A stretch of DNA of 64,000 bases from assembly GCA_963742405.1 (NCBI GenBank), contig CAVUMB010000006.1, forward strand, positions 248,001-312,000. Reading direction: 5' to 3'. Positions 18,503 through 28,289 of the stretch are shown piece by piece; position 1 is the stretch's first letter, and every line of letters begins with the position of its first letter. Position numbers and translations under genes: made by a program. The notes beneath the pieces were generated by a model. The model did no database searches. It saw only the letters and a program-made list of their open reading frames with translations, and was not told where the DNA came from. This DNA comes from JAGVSR01 sp963742405. GTDB lineage: Bacteria > Pseudomonadota > Alphaproteobacteria > Rhizobiales > Hyphomicrobiaceae.

Positions 18503-21500
18503 CACACGATCAATCAAATCCTCCGAACGAGCCCGATCTTGGGATTTCCGGACGTCTAACGAAGGCTTTCATCTCATCGACTTTGACGCCGCTGTTCCTG
18601 CTGGCGGCGCTGGCGCTCGGGCTTTTGGCACTCTTCTCGCTGCCGCGCGAGGAGGAGCCGCAGATCTCCGTTCCGATGGTCGACATCATGGTTCGGGCTG
18701 ACGGGCTCAAGGCTGAGGACGCCGTTCGTCTCGTCACCGAGCCGCTTGAAACGATCGTCAAGGCGATCAACGGGGTCGAGCATGTTTACTCCAATACCAC
18801 GGACGATCGCGTTCTCGTTACGGCACGCTTTCTCGTCGGGACGAAGGCCGACGAGGCCATTCTGCGCGTGCATGAGAAGATCCGCGCCAATCTCGATCGT
18901 ATCCCGGTCGGAATACCAGAACCGCTGATTGTAGGACGCGGCATCGATGACGTCGCGATCCTGACGCTGACGCTGGCCCCACGCGCCGACGCGGCTTCAC
19001 GGTATGAAGATAACGCGCTCTACCACATCGCTGAAAACCTTCAGGTCGAACTCGCCAAGCTCGATGACATCGGTCTCAGCTTTATTGTCGGCGGCCGACC
19101 TGATCAGATCCGCGTCGAGCCCGATCCCGAGAAGTTGTCTCTCTATGGCGTCACACTGCAGCAACTCGTCGGCAAAGTGCAGCAGGCCAACCGATCATTT
19201 CTGGCAGGGCACGTTCGCGACCAGGCCCGCAGCATAGCTGTCTCTGCCGGGCAAACACTTTCGGGCGTGCCCGATATAGGTCTTTTGGTCATCGGCACAC
19301 GCGACGGCCGCCCTGTATATGTGCGCGATGTGGCAAACATCGTCGTTGGTGGCAAGCCACTGGAGCGGCGGGCGTGGCAGTTTCAAAAGGCCGCCGACGG
19401 TACTCTCGATCGGGTTCCAGCGGTAACGGTGGCACTCGCCAAGCGCGCCGGGGCTAATGCGGTCGTGATCTCTGAGCGCGTCAAAGAGCGGCTCCACGAA
19501 CTTCAGGGTACGCTTGTACCTGACGATGTCGACGTGATCGTTACCCGTGATTACGGGGCGACGGCGAACGAAAAGGCGGACGAGCTTCTCTATCATCTTG
19601 GTCTGGCCACGGTGTCAATTGTTGTTCTCGTCGGGTTGGCGATTGGATGGCGCGAAGCCCTGGTTGTCGCCGTCGTCATTCCGGTGACAATCCTCCTTAC
19701 GCTCTTTGCGTCGTGGATGATGGGCTACACCATTAATCGGGTCAGCCTATTCGCTCTGATCTTCTCCATCGGCATCCTTGTGGACGATGCCATTGTGGTG
19801 ATCGAGAACATTGCCCGGCATTGGGCTATGGGTGATGAACGCAGCCGCACGCAAGCGGCGATCGAAGCTGTCGCAGAAGTCGGTAATCCGACAATCGTGG
19901 CGACCCTGACCGTCGTGGCCGCATTGCTACCCATGCTGTTCGTGTCGGGATTGATGGGCCCGTACATGAGCCCTATTCCCGCAAATGCGTCGTCTGCGAT
20001 GATCTTGTCGTTCTTCGTTGCGGTTATCGTAACGCCTTGGTTGATGCTTCGCGTCAGCGGCAAGGCCGACCACCATGACGCGCAACATGGCGACGCCTCC
20101 TCCAAGCTCGGTGCGATCTATGCAGCCGTCGCGGAGCCGATCCTTGCCACGCGATTTCGGTCCTGGCTGTTTCTTGGCTTGGTCGGACTTGCCACTCTGC
20201 TGTCCATGGCGATGGTCGGTGCCAAGCTGGTGACTGTGAAATTACTGCCCTTTGACAACAAGTCGGAGTTGCAGGTCGTTGTCGACCTGCCGCGCGGCTC
20301 GTCATTGGAGCAGACGGACCGCGCTCTCGCAGATGCCGCCAAGTTGCTAACGGGCTTACCGGAACTGTCGTCGATTCAGGCCTACTCCGGTACCGCCTCT
20401 CCGTTCAACTTCAATGGACTGGTGCGGCACTACTATTTGCGCAGCGAACCTGAGCAGGGAGATTTGCAGCTCAATCTAACGCCGAAAGGCGAACGATCGC
20501 GCACGAGCCATGATGTTGCCCTCGACGTTCGCAAGCGGCTGAGCGGATTGCAACTGCCCGAGGGCAGCACCCTCAAGGTTGTCGAGGTCCCGCCGGGTCC
20601 GCCGGTTATGGCGACATTGCTCGCGGAAGTTTATGGGCCCGATGCAGAGACACGCAGGGCCGTCGCCAGCCAGTTGCGAGCTATATTTCGGTCGGTCCCC
20701 TATATTGTCGACGATAGCGATAGTTTTGGCATCCAGGGAATCCGCCAGCGCATCGTTCTCCAGCAAGATCAGCTCGAATTCTACAAAGTCGACGAGCGCG
20801 ACGTCTACGATACGGTGCAAGCCTATCTGGGCGGGGTTCCCGTCGGTTATTCGCATCGTGGCGGCGGCCGCCACCCAGTCGAGATTGCGGTTCAACTTCC
20901 AAAGAGCGACCTAAGTCTAACCCAGCGAACGCTCGCGACACCGGTTCCTGCAAACGCCCTGCCGGGTGAGCGATCCATCGTCGAATTGGGTGACGTCGTT
21001 CGGATCGAGGATGGCAAAGCGTCGTTCCCGATCTTTCGGCACAACGGTCGCGCGGCGGAAATGGTGCTTGCAGAATTGGCCGGCCAGTTCGAAGCGCCAA
21101 TCTACGGCATGCTCGCCGTGAACGAGAAAATCGAAGCTCACGACTGGGGCGTTCTTTCCAAACCCGTCGTCCGGTTCCATGGACAGCCACTGGACGAGAC
21201 ACAGCCGGCGGTCTTGTGGGATGGCGAATGGGAAGTGACGTATGTGACCTTCCGCGACATGGGTGCCGCCTTCGCTGTGGCGCTGCTCGCAATTTACATC
21301 CTCGTGGTAGCCCAGTTCGGATCGCTGAAGCTTCCGCTCGTCATCCTCACCCCAGTTCCACTTACCCTCATCGGGATCATGATCGGTCATTGGCTGTTTG
21401 CAGCACCGTTCAGCGCCACGTCGATGATTGGCTTCATTGCACTCGCCGGCATCATCGTCCGCAACTCGATCCTGCTCGTGGATTTCATTCGCCACGCTCA

Positions 21501-21756
21501 GAATGAAGGGAAGCCACTACGCGACGTTCTCATCGAGGCGGGTTCCGTGCGCTTCAAGCCGATCCTATTGACGGCGTTGGCGGCGATGATCGGAGCTGCC
21601 GTTATTCTGTTCGACCCGATCTTCCAAGGTTTAGCCATCTCTCTGCTGTTCGGCTTGATGTCTTCTACGATCCTCACCGTCCTCGTTATTCCAGCGATCT
21701 ACATTGTCTTGCGGGATGACGGCAGGACGTACGGGGAGGGACGGAACACAGTTTGA
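18499..21756 (+). CDS. RND efflux permease (AcrB/HAE1-like)
   Basis: 1085 residues with RND topology: helix 1 near residues 27-48 (LFLLAALALGLLALFSLP), a large periplasmic loop, helices 2-6 starting near 370, helix 4 carrying FALIFSIGILVDDAIVVIEN with the proton-relay Asp pair, a second large loop, and helices 8-12 ending near 1075 (GLMSSTILTVLVIPAIYIVL). Both duplicated halves are complete. It exports compounds by proton antiport as part of a tripartite pump. Substrate unknown; proximity to the sulfur-stress genes rather than to a metal regulator is the only hint. It is transcribed with the adaptor by overlap. Confidence 0.93.
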   Translation: MTHDQSNPPNEPDLGISGRLTKAFISSTLTPLFLLAALALGLLALFSLPREEEPQISVPMVDIMVRADGLKAEDAVRLVTEPLETIVKAINGVEHVYSNTTDDRVLVTARFLVGTKADEAILRVHEKIRANLDRIPVGIPEPLIVGRGIDDVAILTLTLAPRADAASRYEDNALYHIAENLQVELAKLDDIGLSFIVGGRPDQIRVEPDPEKLSLYGVTLQQLVGKVQQANRSFLAGHVRDQARSIAVSAGQTLSGVPDIGLLVIGTRDGRPVYVRDVANIVVGGKPLERRAWQFQKAADGTLDRVPAVTVALAKRAGANAVVISERVKERLHELQGTLVPDDVDVIVTRDYGATANEKADELLYHLGLATVSIVVLVGLAIGWREALVVAVVIPVTILLTLFASWMMGYTINRVSLFALIFSIGILVDDAIVVIENIARHWAMGDERSRTQAAIEAVAEVGNPTIVATLTVVAALLPMLFVSGLMGPYMSPIPANASSAMILSFFVAVIVTPWLMLRVSGKADHHDAQHGDASSKLGAIYAAVAEPILATRFRSWLFLGLVGLATLLSMAMVGAKLVTVKLLPFDNKSELQVVVDLPRGSSLEQTDRALADAAKLLTGLPELSSIQAYSGTASPFNFNGLVRHYYLRSEPEQGDLQLNLTPKGERSRTSHDVALDVRKRLSGLQLPEGSTLKVVEVPPGPPVMATLLAEVYGPDAETRRAVASQLRAIFRSVPYIVDDSDSFGIQGIRQRIVLQQDQLEFYKVDERDVYDTVQAYLGGVPVGYSHRGGGRHPVEIAVQLPKSDLSLTQRTLATPVPANALPGERSIVELGDVVRIEDGKASFPIFRHNGRAAEMVLAELAGQFEAPIYGMLAVNEKIEAHDWGVLSKPVVRFHGQPLDETQPAVLWDGEWEVTYVTFRDMGAAFAVALLAIYILVVAQFGSLKLPLVILTPVPLTLIGIMIGHWLFAAPFSATSMIGFIALAGIIVRNSILLVDFIRHAQNEGKPLRDVLIEAGSVRFKPILLTALAAMIGAAVILFDPIFQGLAISLLFGLMSSTILTVLVIPAIYIVLRDDGRTYGEGRNTV

Positions 21757-21794
21757 TCCGATCAGGGTCTATGCGATCGTTGACGTCGGCTATG

Positions 21795-23470
21795 GGTCTT
21801 GGTTGTGTGAGAACGCTGCTGCGCGGGTCCGGCCGGATTTATCCGAGCGGATGGCAATCGTTTCTGCCGGTTCATTGTGCTTGTTCGTCAGGTGCGCTTC
21901 CTGATGGATCCTGAAGTCGCTGATGAGGGCTGGTTTACGGGATCGAGGTGCACGATCTAGCCCTCACCCCCGGATCGCCGCGAGCAGTGGCCTGATGCCC
22001 ATGATATTCATCACTCGGGTTAGATTGTAGGCGAGCACATGCAGCGCCATTTCGGCAGCGACCTTGGGCAACGTCTTGCATAGAAAGTGCGTCGCCCCCA
22101 TGCGTGCCTTGATGGTCCCGAAGGGATGCTCGACCGTCTCTCGCCGAACCCGCATCGCCTCGGGGTTCCGATCGAGCCGCTCTTGCACGGCTTCCAGTAC
22201 GTGCTCGTGCTCCCATCGCGGGATGCGCCGCTCTGATCCTGTCGTGCATTTCGACTTGAGCGGGCACTTGGGACACGCCGTCGTCCAGTAGCGGCGCATC
22301 AGCTTGCCGTTTTCCTCGCCCGTCATGCGGTACGTCAACCGCTCGCCAGCCGGGCAGCGATAGATGTCCTCGGCCGCGATGTAGACGAAGTCCTGCTTGC
22401 CGAAGCGGCCTTCCGACTTGGCGCCCGAGGTCATCGGCTTGGGCAGTGTCACCGTGATGCCAGCCTCGTGGCACTCCAGGATCTCAGGACTGTTGAAGTA
22501 GCCGCGATCCGCGACGGCCTCCAGCTTGTCGGCGCGCAGCACCGCCTGTGCCGCCTTGCCCATGCGTGCCAGTTGCCCGCGATCCGAGCCCGTATTCGTT
22601 ACGTCGTGCGTGATGATCAGGTGGTTCTCGGTCTCGACCACGGTCTGCACGTTGTAGCCGACTACGCCCGAGCCGCGCCCGCTCGTCGCCATGGAGCGGC
22701 TATCGGGGTCGGTCAACGAGACCTGCTTGTCCGCCGACATCAGCATGGCGTGCTCATGGGCCGATAGTTTCAGCATCTCGCTTTCGAGCTTGGCCATCTT
22801 CTCCTTGAGATGAAGAGCCTTGATTGCCAGCGCCTCGCTGGGCTCTTGCCGGTCTGCCGTGTCGAGCTGGGAGAGATAGCGGGCGACGCTCTCCTCCAGT
22901 TGCGCCCAGCGACGCGCCACCTTGGCCTCGGTGAAGTTCTTGTCACGGTTGTTGACGGCCTTGAACTTCGATCCGTCGATGGCCACGCTCGCCGTCGCCA
23001 GCAGGCCTATCTCCCGGCAGAGCTCAACGAAGCGCGCACATACTTTGCGCAGAGCCGCGCCGTTGTCCGTGCGGAAGTCCGCGATCGTCTTGTGGTCGGG
23101 GGCGAGCCGCTTCAAGAGCCACAAGACTTCCAGATTGCGCCCCGCCTCGCGCTCAAGACGCCGGCTCGACTGGATGCGGTTCAGGTAGCCGTAGATATAG
23201 AGCCTGAGGAGAACGGAAGGGTGATAGCTGGGTCTGCCAGTTGCGGCCGGCTCCACACCCGCAAAACCGATCTCGGCGAGATCGAGCGCATCAACAAATG
23301 CATCGATCACGCGGACGGGATTGTCTTCGCCGATCCAATCGTCCAGGCACTCCGGCAACAGCGTCGCCTGGCCCCGATCCATTCCCTGTACGAAGCGCTT
23401 CATGACCGCCTCCGAGAATCATCAGGGGAATCATACCTGCGCCGCGCTTTTCACACAGCCAGGGTCATGA
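21795..23470. mobile_element. IS1182-family insertion sequence
   Basis: The transposase gene is flanked by imperfect terminal inverted repeats. The left end reads GGTCTTGGTTGTGTGAGAA near 21795-21813. The right end read inward on the minus strand is GACCCTGGCTGTGTGAAAA near 23451-23469. The shared GG(C/T)TGTGTGA(A/G)AA core is typical of IS1182-type ends. The element sits downstream of the RND permease gene without disrupting it. I could not define target-site duplications. Confidence 0.75.
21964..23403 (-). CDS. IS1182 family transposase
   Basis: 479 residues, complete. The N-terminal domain (PECLDDWIGEDNPVRVIDAF, then GRPSYHPSVLLRLYIYGYL) and the SIEREAGRNLEVLWL-type helix precede the DDE core: ASVAIDGSKFKAVNNRDKNF (first Asp), AVADRGYFNSPEI (second Asp) and VEHPFGTIKARMGATHFL (Glu region). 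A C-terminal zinc-ribbon-like CPKCPLKSKC is present. It cuts and pastes the IS. The frame is intact, so the element may be active. Spurious overlapping frames were ignored. Confidence 0.93.
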   Translation of the reverse strand: MKRFVQGMDRGQATLLPECLDDWIGEDNPVRVIDAFVDALDLAEIGFAGVEPAATGRPSYHPSVLLRLYIYGYLNRIQSSRRLEREAGRNLEVLWLLKRLAPDHKTIADFRTDNGAALRKVCARFVELCREIGLLATASVAIDGSKFKAVNNRDKNFTEAKVARRWAQLEESVARYLSQLDTADRQEPSEALAIKALHLKEKMAKLESEMLKLSAHEHAMLMSADKQVSLTDPDSRSMATSGRGSGVVGYNVQTVVETENHLIITHDVTNTGSDRGQLARMGKAAQAVLRADKLEAVADRGYFNSPEILECHEAGITVTLPKPMTSGAKSEGRFGKQDFVYIAAEDIYRCPAGERLTYRMTGEENGKLMRRYWTTACPKCPLKSKCTTGSERRIPRWEHEHVLEAVQERLDRNPEAMRVRRETVEHPFGTIKARMGATHFLCKTLPKVAAEMALHVLAYNLTRVMNIMGIRPLLAAIRG

Positions 23471-23577
23471 GCACTCGTCGCGGCGCTCGCAATCTAGTCC
23501 GGTGAAACTTCAGAAGCAGATGTGCTGTTGATTGCGCAGGCAGCTTTTGGACGGCGTCATCGCAATGTCCACACATG

Positions 23578-23690
23578 GGATAAAGCGGCCGACAAAGCCG
23601 AATGATCTTGCATACCTCATCGATTTATTTCGCGGACTTCGACTGGACTTCGTCGGAAAAGGAAGCGGTACTGACGTCGTCGCGACGCAA
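23578..23690 (+). repeat. Repeat copy B (island boundary sequence)
   Basis: Matches 5151-5262 at about 92%. It lies between the IS1182 end and the DUF3489 gene, within the 23404-23780 gap that shows no other gene. The same order, boundary sequence then recombinase fragment, occurs at both sites. Confidence 0.75.
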
Positions 23691-23780
23691 ACGTGTCTCC
23701 TCGCCCACCTCGGCTGAAGCCCGGGGCTTTGGGTGGTGAGCGCCGGCATAGGGCCAGCGCCTCGTCAAGGAGACGCCATC

Positions 23781-24062
23781 ATGGCTCGTGCCCAGAATAT
23801 CAAAACGAAAGCTCTGAGCTCTGAAACCAGAATAATTTCCAACGCTGCCACGGCCGCTACGCGCGAAACGAACAAAGCGGCGACAATCGTCGCGCTATTA
23901 AAATCGAAACGCGGCGCGACAATCCCAGAATTGATGGAAGCTACCGGCTGGCAGTCGCACTCTGTGCGCGGCTTCTTGGCGGGGGCGCTGCGAACTCGCC
24001 ATGGGCTCGAACCGGTGTCTGACAAACGGGACGGCGAACTTCGCCGATATCGCGCGCGCTGA
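23781..24062 (+). CDS. DUF3489 domain-containing protein
   Basis: 93 residues, ATG at 23781 preceded by AAGGAG. The C-terminal part TIVALLKSKRGATIPELMEA, then GWQSHSVRGFLAGALRTRHG, is the DUF3489 winged-helix-like motif. Such genes commonly stand beside DUF2924 and a serine recombinase in alphaproteobacterial islands, as here: the next frame starts with a DUF2924 fragment. A DNA-binding role in recombinase control is inferred from the fold and neighbourhood. Confidence 0.88.
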   Translation: MARAQNIKTKALSSETRIISNAATAATRETNKAATIVALLKSKRGATIPELMEATGWQSHSVRGFLAGALRTRHGLEPVSDKRDGELRRYRAR

Positions 24063-24070
24063 GCCTGCGA

Positions 24071-25489
24071 ATGTCGAAAGATGACAAAGTGGGTCAGGCT
24101 CTTCGCGGGCTTGAGGAGGCTTCGCGCGGCATTCTGGTCGCGCAGTGGCGGCGGCACTATCGGTCAGAGCCGCCGCGCTATGTAAGCGTAGAATTTATGC
24201 GGCGTTCGCCCAATTCGAGCGCGAAATCGCCGGTGAGCGGATATCGGGACAAGTTCCGAGCTTCACGTCAGAAAGGAATGTGGATGGGCGGCTCCGTCCC
24301 GCTCGGTTACGACGTCAGGGACCGGAAGCTCGTCATCAACGAGGCCGAGGCCAAGACTGTGCGGATGATCTTTCGACGCTACACCGAGCTTGGCTCCGTC
24401 ACGCTCCTTCAGGGGGAACTCGACCGACAAGGCGTCCGGAGCAAGCAGCGCGAGGGCGCCGGTGGTCGGCTCGCCGGAGGCCGGCCGTTCTCGCGCGGCA
24501 TCCTGTACCTGATCCTGCAGAACCACCTTTATCACGGTGAGGTCGAGCACAAGGGCAACGTCTATCCTGGCCAGCACGAGGCCATCGTCGAAGCCGATCT
24601 ATGGAGGGTCGTCCAGGAAAAGCTCGCCGCCAACCGCAAGGCACGCGAATTGGCAGTCGCGACCAAGGCGCCGAGCCTGCTGTCCGGCCTCATCTTCGAT
24701 GGCGACGGCAATCGCATGACACCAACGCACGCCAATAAGAGCGGTCGACGTTACCGATATTACATTTCAGCGTCGCTGCTCGACCGCGGAACGCCGGGTG
24801 CGGGCACGATGCGCGTGCCGGCCAGCGAGGTCGAAAGCCTCGCAGTCGATCAAGTCCGGAATTTCTTGGCGTCGCAGCATGCGGTTGCCAGCGCCATTGC
24901 TCCGCTGGCACTCGATGCACGCGAGCTACATGTCGCGCTGGAGCGCGCCGTCCAGCTCAACAAAAATTGGATCGCGATCCCACCCGAGGAGATGCACGGG
25001 CTATTGCGCAGCGTCGTGACCAGGGTGACGCTGCTGGCCGATCGCATTGACATCACGATCGGGGTTGGCTGACTGGCACACGCGCTCGGTGCGTCGACCG
25101 CATCCGGGCATAACGCCGGTCCGACGATCGATCTGTCGGTAGCTGCGGAATTGCGGCGGTCCGGTCAGGGCAAGCGCATGGTGATCGGGAACCCATACCA
25201 AGCTCTGAGCGACACGAGCTTGGTCGACGTTCTGAAGGAAGCCGTTGCTGCCCGGGAGAAGCTGCTTGCCGATACCGACGAAACGCTGAACGAGCTCACG
25301 AAGCGCACGACGAAGAGCAAGGGCCGACTGACGGCGCTCATGCGCCTGTCCTATCTGGCGCCCGACATCATGGCCGACATCCTTGCCGGCCGGCAGCCGC
25401 CAGAGCTCAGCGTGAAGCGGCTGTTGCGCACGTCTCAGGACCTGCCGCTCGACTGGCCGGGGCAGCGCGCCTTCCTGGGTCTCGCCTGA
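24071..25489 (+). pseudogene. DUF2924 / large serine recombinase chimera, broken
   Basis: The first 36 codons (LEEASRGILVAQWRRHYRSE) match the start of a DUF2924 protein. The frame then runs directly into the middle of a large serine recombinase: YAAFAQFEREIAGERI lies in another frame, and one extra base near 24242 restores RDKFRASRQKGMWMGGSVPL and the recombinase domain. The catalytic N-terminal resolvase domain is missing, lost in the DUF2924 fusion. An in-frame TGA at 25070 cuts off the C-terminus, which continues in frame to 25489 (LMRLSYLAPDIMADILAGRQ, then PLDWPGQRAFLGLA). With no catalytic serine the gene cannot act as a recombinase. Confidence 0.88.
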
Positions 25490-25981
25490 CAAAAACCGTG
25501 CCCACTGCTCGCGAAGAGTTCCCAATCCGCCCGCCCCGATTGACGCCACTTGAGACGTTTGCCCACGCGCAACCGGAAACGGTGGCGTTACGCGTCTCTG
25601 ATAGACTCTGCTGCGATGTCGAAGGCGATAACCCGCGGAAATGTCGGCGCAATTCCGCATAGTGCAGAGAAGACGAAATATTCGCGATTTCAAAAAGAAG
25701 AGTGGCTGTGGACGCAGTCTGCCGCGAACGGGTCTCGGTAAATTGGGCCGAATAACAGGGAATTTCTCTCGTTTTCTCGCCATCCTGTCCGAAAGCATAG
25801 GCGAAAACGGCCCAATATGGGGGCTTTACGGGCGAATTCCCTAGAATTGGAACAGCGATAATTTCTCGCAATATCAGCGACTTTGGTCCTTGGAGCAGGG
25901 ATCTTAATCCCCATATCAGGGATGGTTTCGAGCCCATCCGCGGCATGCAAGTTGCTAGGCCGTGAGTTCGGAGGTCCGTCC
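25490..25981. other. Gap without a supported gene
   Basis: No convincing coding sequence on either strand. An AGGGAATTTC near 25761 and a GGCGAATTCCC near 25832 form a loose inverted pair that could mark an island edge. I see no tRNA or terminator. Confidence 0.5.
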
Positions 25982-26455
25982 ATGGCAGAAAACACAGATA
26001 AGGACGAGCGGGGGTTGTTTGACCGATGCCCGTTCTCACGCATTGAGGCAACTCTCGCCGCAGATCCGCAAGCCTGGATCGAAACGCGGCATCTGAAGGC
26101 TGCATTGGAATGGAATTCGGGACGGCCAATTCCTCCAATCACTCTTGCTCATATCGTTGCAAGACTTGATGGCACGGCGAAAAGGAAGCGCGGCCGAAGC
26201 CCTCCTAGCCTCAGCCGCGTTTTACGCGACGTCCACATCGCAGGGGCGTTTGACGATCAGGAGAATTGGCTTAAAGCGAGATTGAAGAAGCAAGGATTAA
26301 AAGGTTGGCGCGCGATCTGCGACGCAGAGCGGTGGAAGGGATCACCCAGCGAACGCGCCGCTCGAATTGTTCAGCGCCGACTTGGGTATAACGTGAGTTG
26401 GGAAACGGTTCGGAACATTGCCTATAGGATCCGGAAGTATGGGCCTCCGGTTTAG
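25982..26455 (+). CDS. Hypothetical phage/island protein, 157 aa
   Basis: I do not recognise the family. It is soluble, charged and helical, with a C-terminal segment (SPSERAARIVQRRLGYNVSW, then ETVRNIAYRIRKYGPPV) that reads like a helix-turn-helix and could bind DNA. The ATG at 25982 is the first in-frame start after a GGAGGTCC sequence. It lies between the recombinase remnant and the methyltransferase in an island with other phage-type genes, so a phage or island accessory role is likely. Confidence 0.65.
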   Translation: MAENTDKDERGLFDRCPFSRIEATLAADPQAWIETRHLKAALEWNSGRPIPPITLAHIVARLDGTAKRKRGRSPPSLSRVLRDVHIAGAFDDQENWLKARLKKQGLKGWRAICDAERWKGSPSERAARIVQRRLGYNVSWETVRNIAYRIRKYGPPV

Positions 26456-26553
26456 GGCAACACCACGTGAAATCCGGTCATTTCTTGTCGATGCTCCACC
26501 TTGAGGAGAACAGTATGTAATCGGTCGTACTCTGTTGTTCGGAGCCTCGACCG

Positions 26554-27894
26554 ATGTCACGCCGCCTCGCCATTGAGCATGTTCTAGTCGCCGACCTGAA
26601 GCCCTATAGCGCCAACGCTCGGATTCACACCCCGAAGCAGGTCGCTGAGATTGCTCGGAGCATCAGCGAGTTCGGCTTCAACAATCCAGTCCTCGTCGAT
26701 AAGACGGGCACGATCATTGCCGGTCACGGCCGTGTTGCTGCCGCGAAAAAGCTCGGCCTTGAAGTCGTGCCAGTGATCCGGCTGGAGCATCTGACCGACG
26801 CTCAGAGGCGCGCCTATATTCTCGCCGACAACAGGCTGGCCGAGAAGGCCGGCTGGGATCGCGAGATCCTCGCGATCGAACTACAGCACCTGACCACGCT
26901 CGATATTGATTTTGACGTGACGGTCACCGGCTTTGAAATGGCCGAAATCGATCTCTTGCTCGGCGAGCTCAAACCAAAGACGGACGTGGCCGACGTTTTG
27001 CCACCGCCCCGATCTGGCCCGGCGGTCACGCGTCCCGGCGATCTCTGGCAAATCGGGCCGCATCGGCTGATTTGTGGGGACGCGACCGATCTCGAAACGT
27101 CAGCGCGTTTGCTCGACGGTGAGCGCGCCCAGATGATCTTCACCGATCCGCCCTACAACGTGAAGATCGACGGTCACGTTTCCGGTCTGGGTGCGGTGAA
27201 GCATCGCGAGTTCGCCTTTGCCTCCGGGGAGATGTCGCAAGCTGAGTTTACCGCTTTCCTTGAGCGGGTCTTTGCCAACCTCGTGCTGAGAGCGGCCGAT
27301 GGTGCGATCCACTTTGTTTGCATGGACTGGCGTCATCTCGGGGAGGTTCTGACCGCCGGCAACCGGACCTTTACCGAGCTTAAAAACGTCTGCGTCTGGA
27401 ACAAGACCAACGGCGGTATGGGTTCCCTCTATCGCTCTCAGCACGAGATGGTGTTCGTCTTTAAGAGCGGAAAGTCGCCTCACATTAACAATGTGGAGCT
27501 AGGTCGGCATGGGCGCTACCGGACCAACGTTTGGACTTACGCTGGTGCCAACGCCTTCGGTGCTTCACGCGAGGCCGACCTCGCCATGCACCCAACCGTA
27601 AAGCCAGTCGCCCTTGTCGCCGACGCTATTCTCGACTGTTCGGTGCGCAAAGGCATCATTCTCGATGTCTTTGCCGGCTCTGGCACAACGCTGGTTGCTG
27701 CTGAGCGCACGGGCCGGCGCGGGTACGGCATCGAACTCGATCCGATCTATTGCGACACGATCCTGAACCGCGTCGGCGGTGTCGCTCGTGTCGAAGCTCG
27801 GCTCGTGGCCACAGGCCAGACCTTTGCCCAAGTTGCGGCCGAGCGGCTGCAGGAAGCGCCTCGGCCCAGCGTCGATGGGGGTGCGTTATCATGA
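26554..27894 (+). CDS. ParB-domain DNA methyltransferase (beta class)
   Basis: 446 residues. An N-terminal ParB/Srx-like nuclease domain (residues 5-95, with IAGHGRVAAAKKLG) precedes an N6-adenine/N4-cytosine methyltransferase with catalytic motif DPPY near residue 198 and SAM-binding VFAGSGTT near residue 371. Motif IV before motif I places it in the beta class. Such ParB-methylase fusions are common in alphaproteobacterial prophages and gene-transfer-like islands. It modifies DNA without a visible cognate restriction enzyme. The stop overlaps the DUF5681 start (ATGA). Confidence 0.92.
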   Translation: MSRRLAIEHVLVADLKPYSANARIHTPKQVAEIARSISEFGFNNPVLVDKTGTIIAGHGRVAAAKKLGLEVVPVIRLEHLTDAQRRAYILADNRLAEKAGWDREILAIELQHLTTLDIDFDVTVTGFEMAEIDLLLGELKPKTDVADVLPPPRSGPAVTRPGDLWQIGPHRLICGDATDLETSARLLDGERAQMIFTDPPYNVKIDGHVSGLGAVKHREFAFASGEMSQAEFTAFLERVFANLVLRAADGAIHFVCMDWRHLGEVLTAGNRTFTELKNVCVWNKTNGGMGSLYRSQHEMVFVFKSGKSPHINNVELGRHGRYRTNVWTYAGANAFGASREADLAMHPTVKPVALVADAILDCSVRKGIILDVFAGSGTTLVAAERTGRRGYGIELDPIYCDTILNRVGGVARVEARLVATGQTFAQVAAERLQEAPRPSVDGGALS

Positions 27895-28289
27895 GTACCC
27901 AAAGCGACGATCAAGCGCCGGATCCGGATGACGATGTCGTTGGCTACTGCAAGCCGCCGAAGCACAGCCGGTTCAAGCCCGGCCGGTCCGGCAATCCCCG
28001 CGGACGTCCGCGCAAGAACCGCAGCATCGAAGCCATGATCAAGCGTGAACTCGATCAAATGGTCAGCGTAACCGAACTCGGCCGAGAACTTCGGATCAGC
28101 AAGCGCGAAGCCATCATCAAGCAGTTCGTCAATCGGGCCATTAAGGGCGATCCGAAGCCCCTGCAACTGATGCTCGCTCATCTCGAAAAGCACAAGGACA
28201 TCGAGCCGTTCACGGCGACGGATGCTGATGATGCGGAATTGCTCAAGGCGCTGGGCACCTCGGCAGGAGGCGGCTTCAATGAAGGCTGA
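27891..28289 (+). CDS. DUF5681 domain-containing protein
   Basis: 132 residues with the basic N-terminal DUF5681 signature FKPGRSGNPRGRPRKNRS and a helical C-terminal part. These proteins lie immediately before terminase large-subunit genes and may act as small-subunit or packaging accessory proteins, which is inference. It is translationally coupled on both sides: it overlaps the methyltransferase by four bases and the terminase-like gene by eleven. Confidence 0.88.
   Translation: MSTQSDDQAPDPDDDVVGYCKPPKHSRFKPGRSGNPRGRPRKNRSIEAMIKRELDQMVSVTELGRELRISKREAIIKQFVNRAIKGDPKPLQLMLAHLEKHKDIEPFTATDADDAELLKALGTSAGGGFNEG

Noticed and set aside
20681..21495. Long minus-strand frames inside the RND permease gene
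   Set aside because: Antisense shadows of a strongly supported RND gene, with no start signals or domains.
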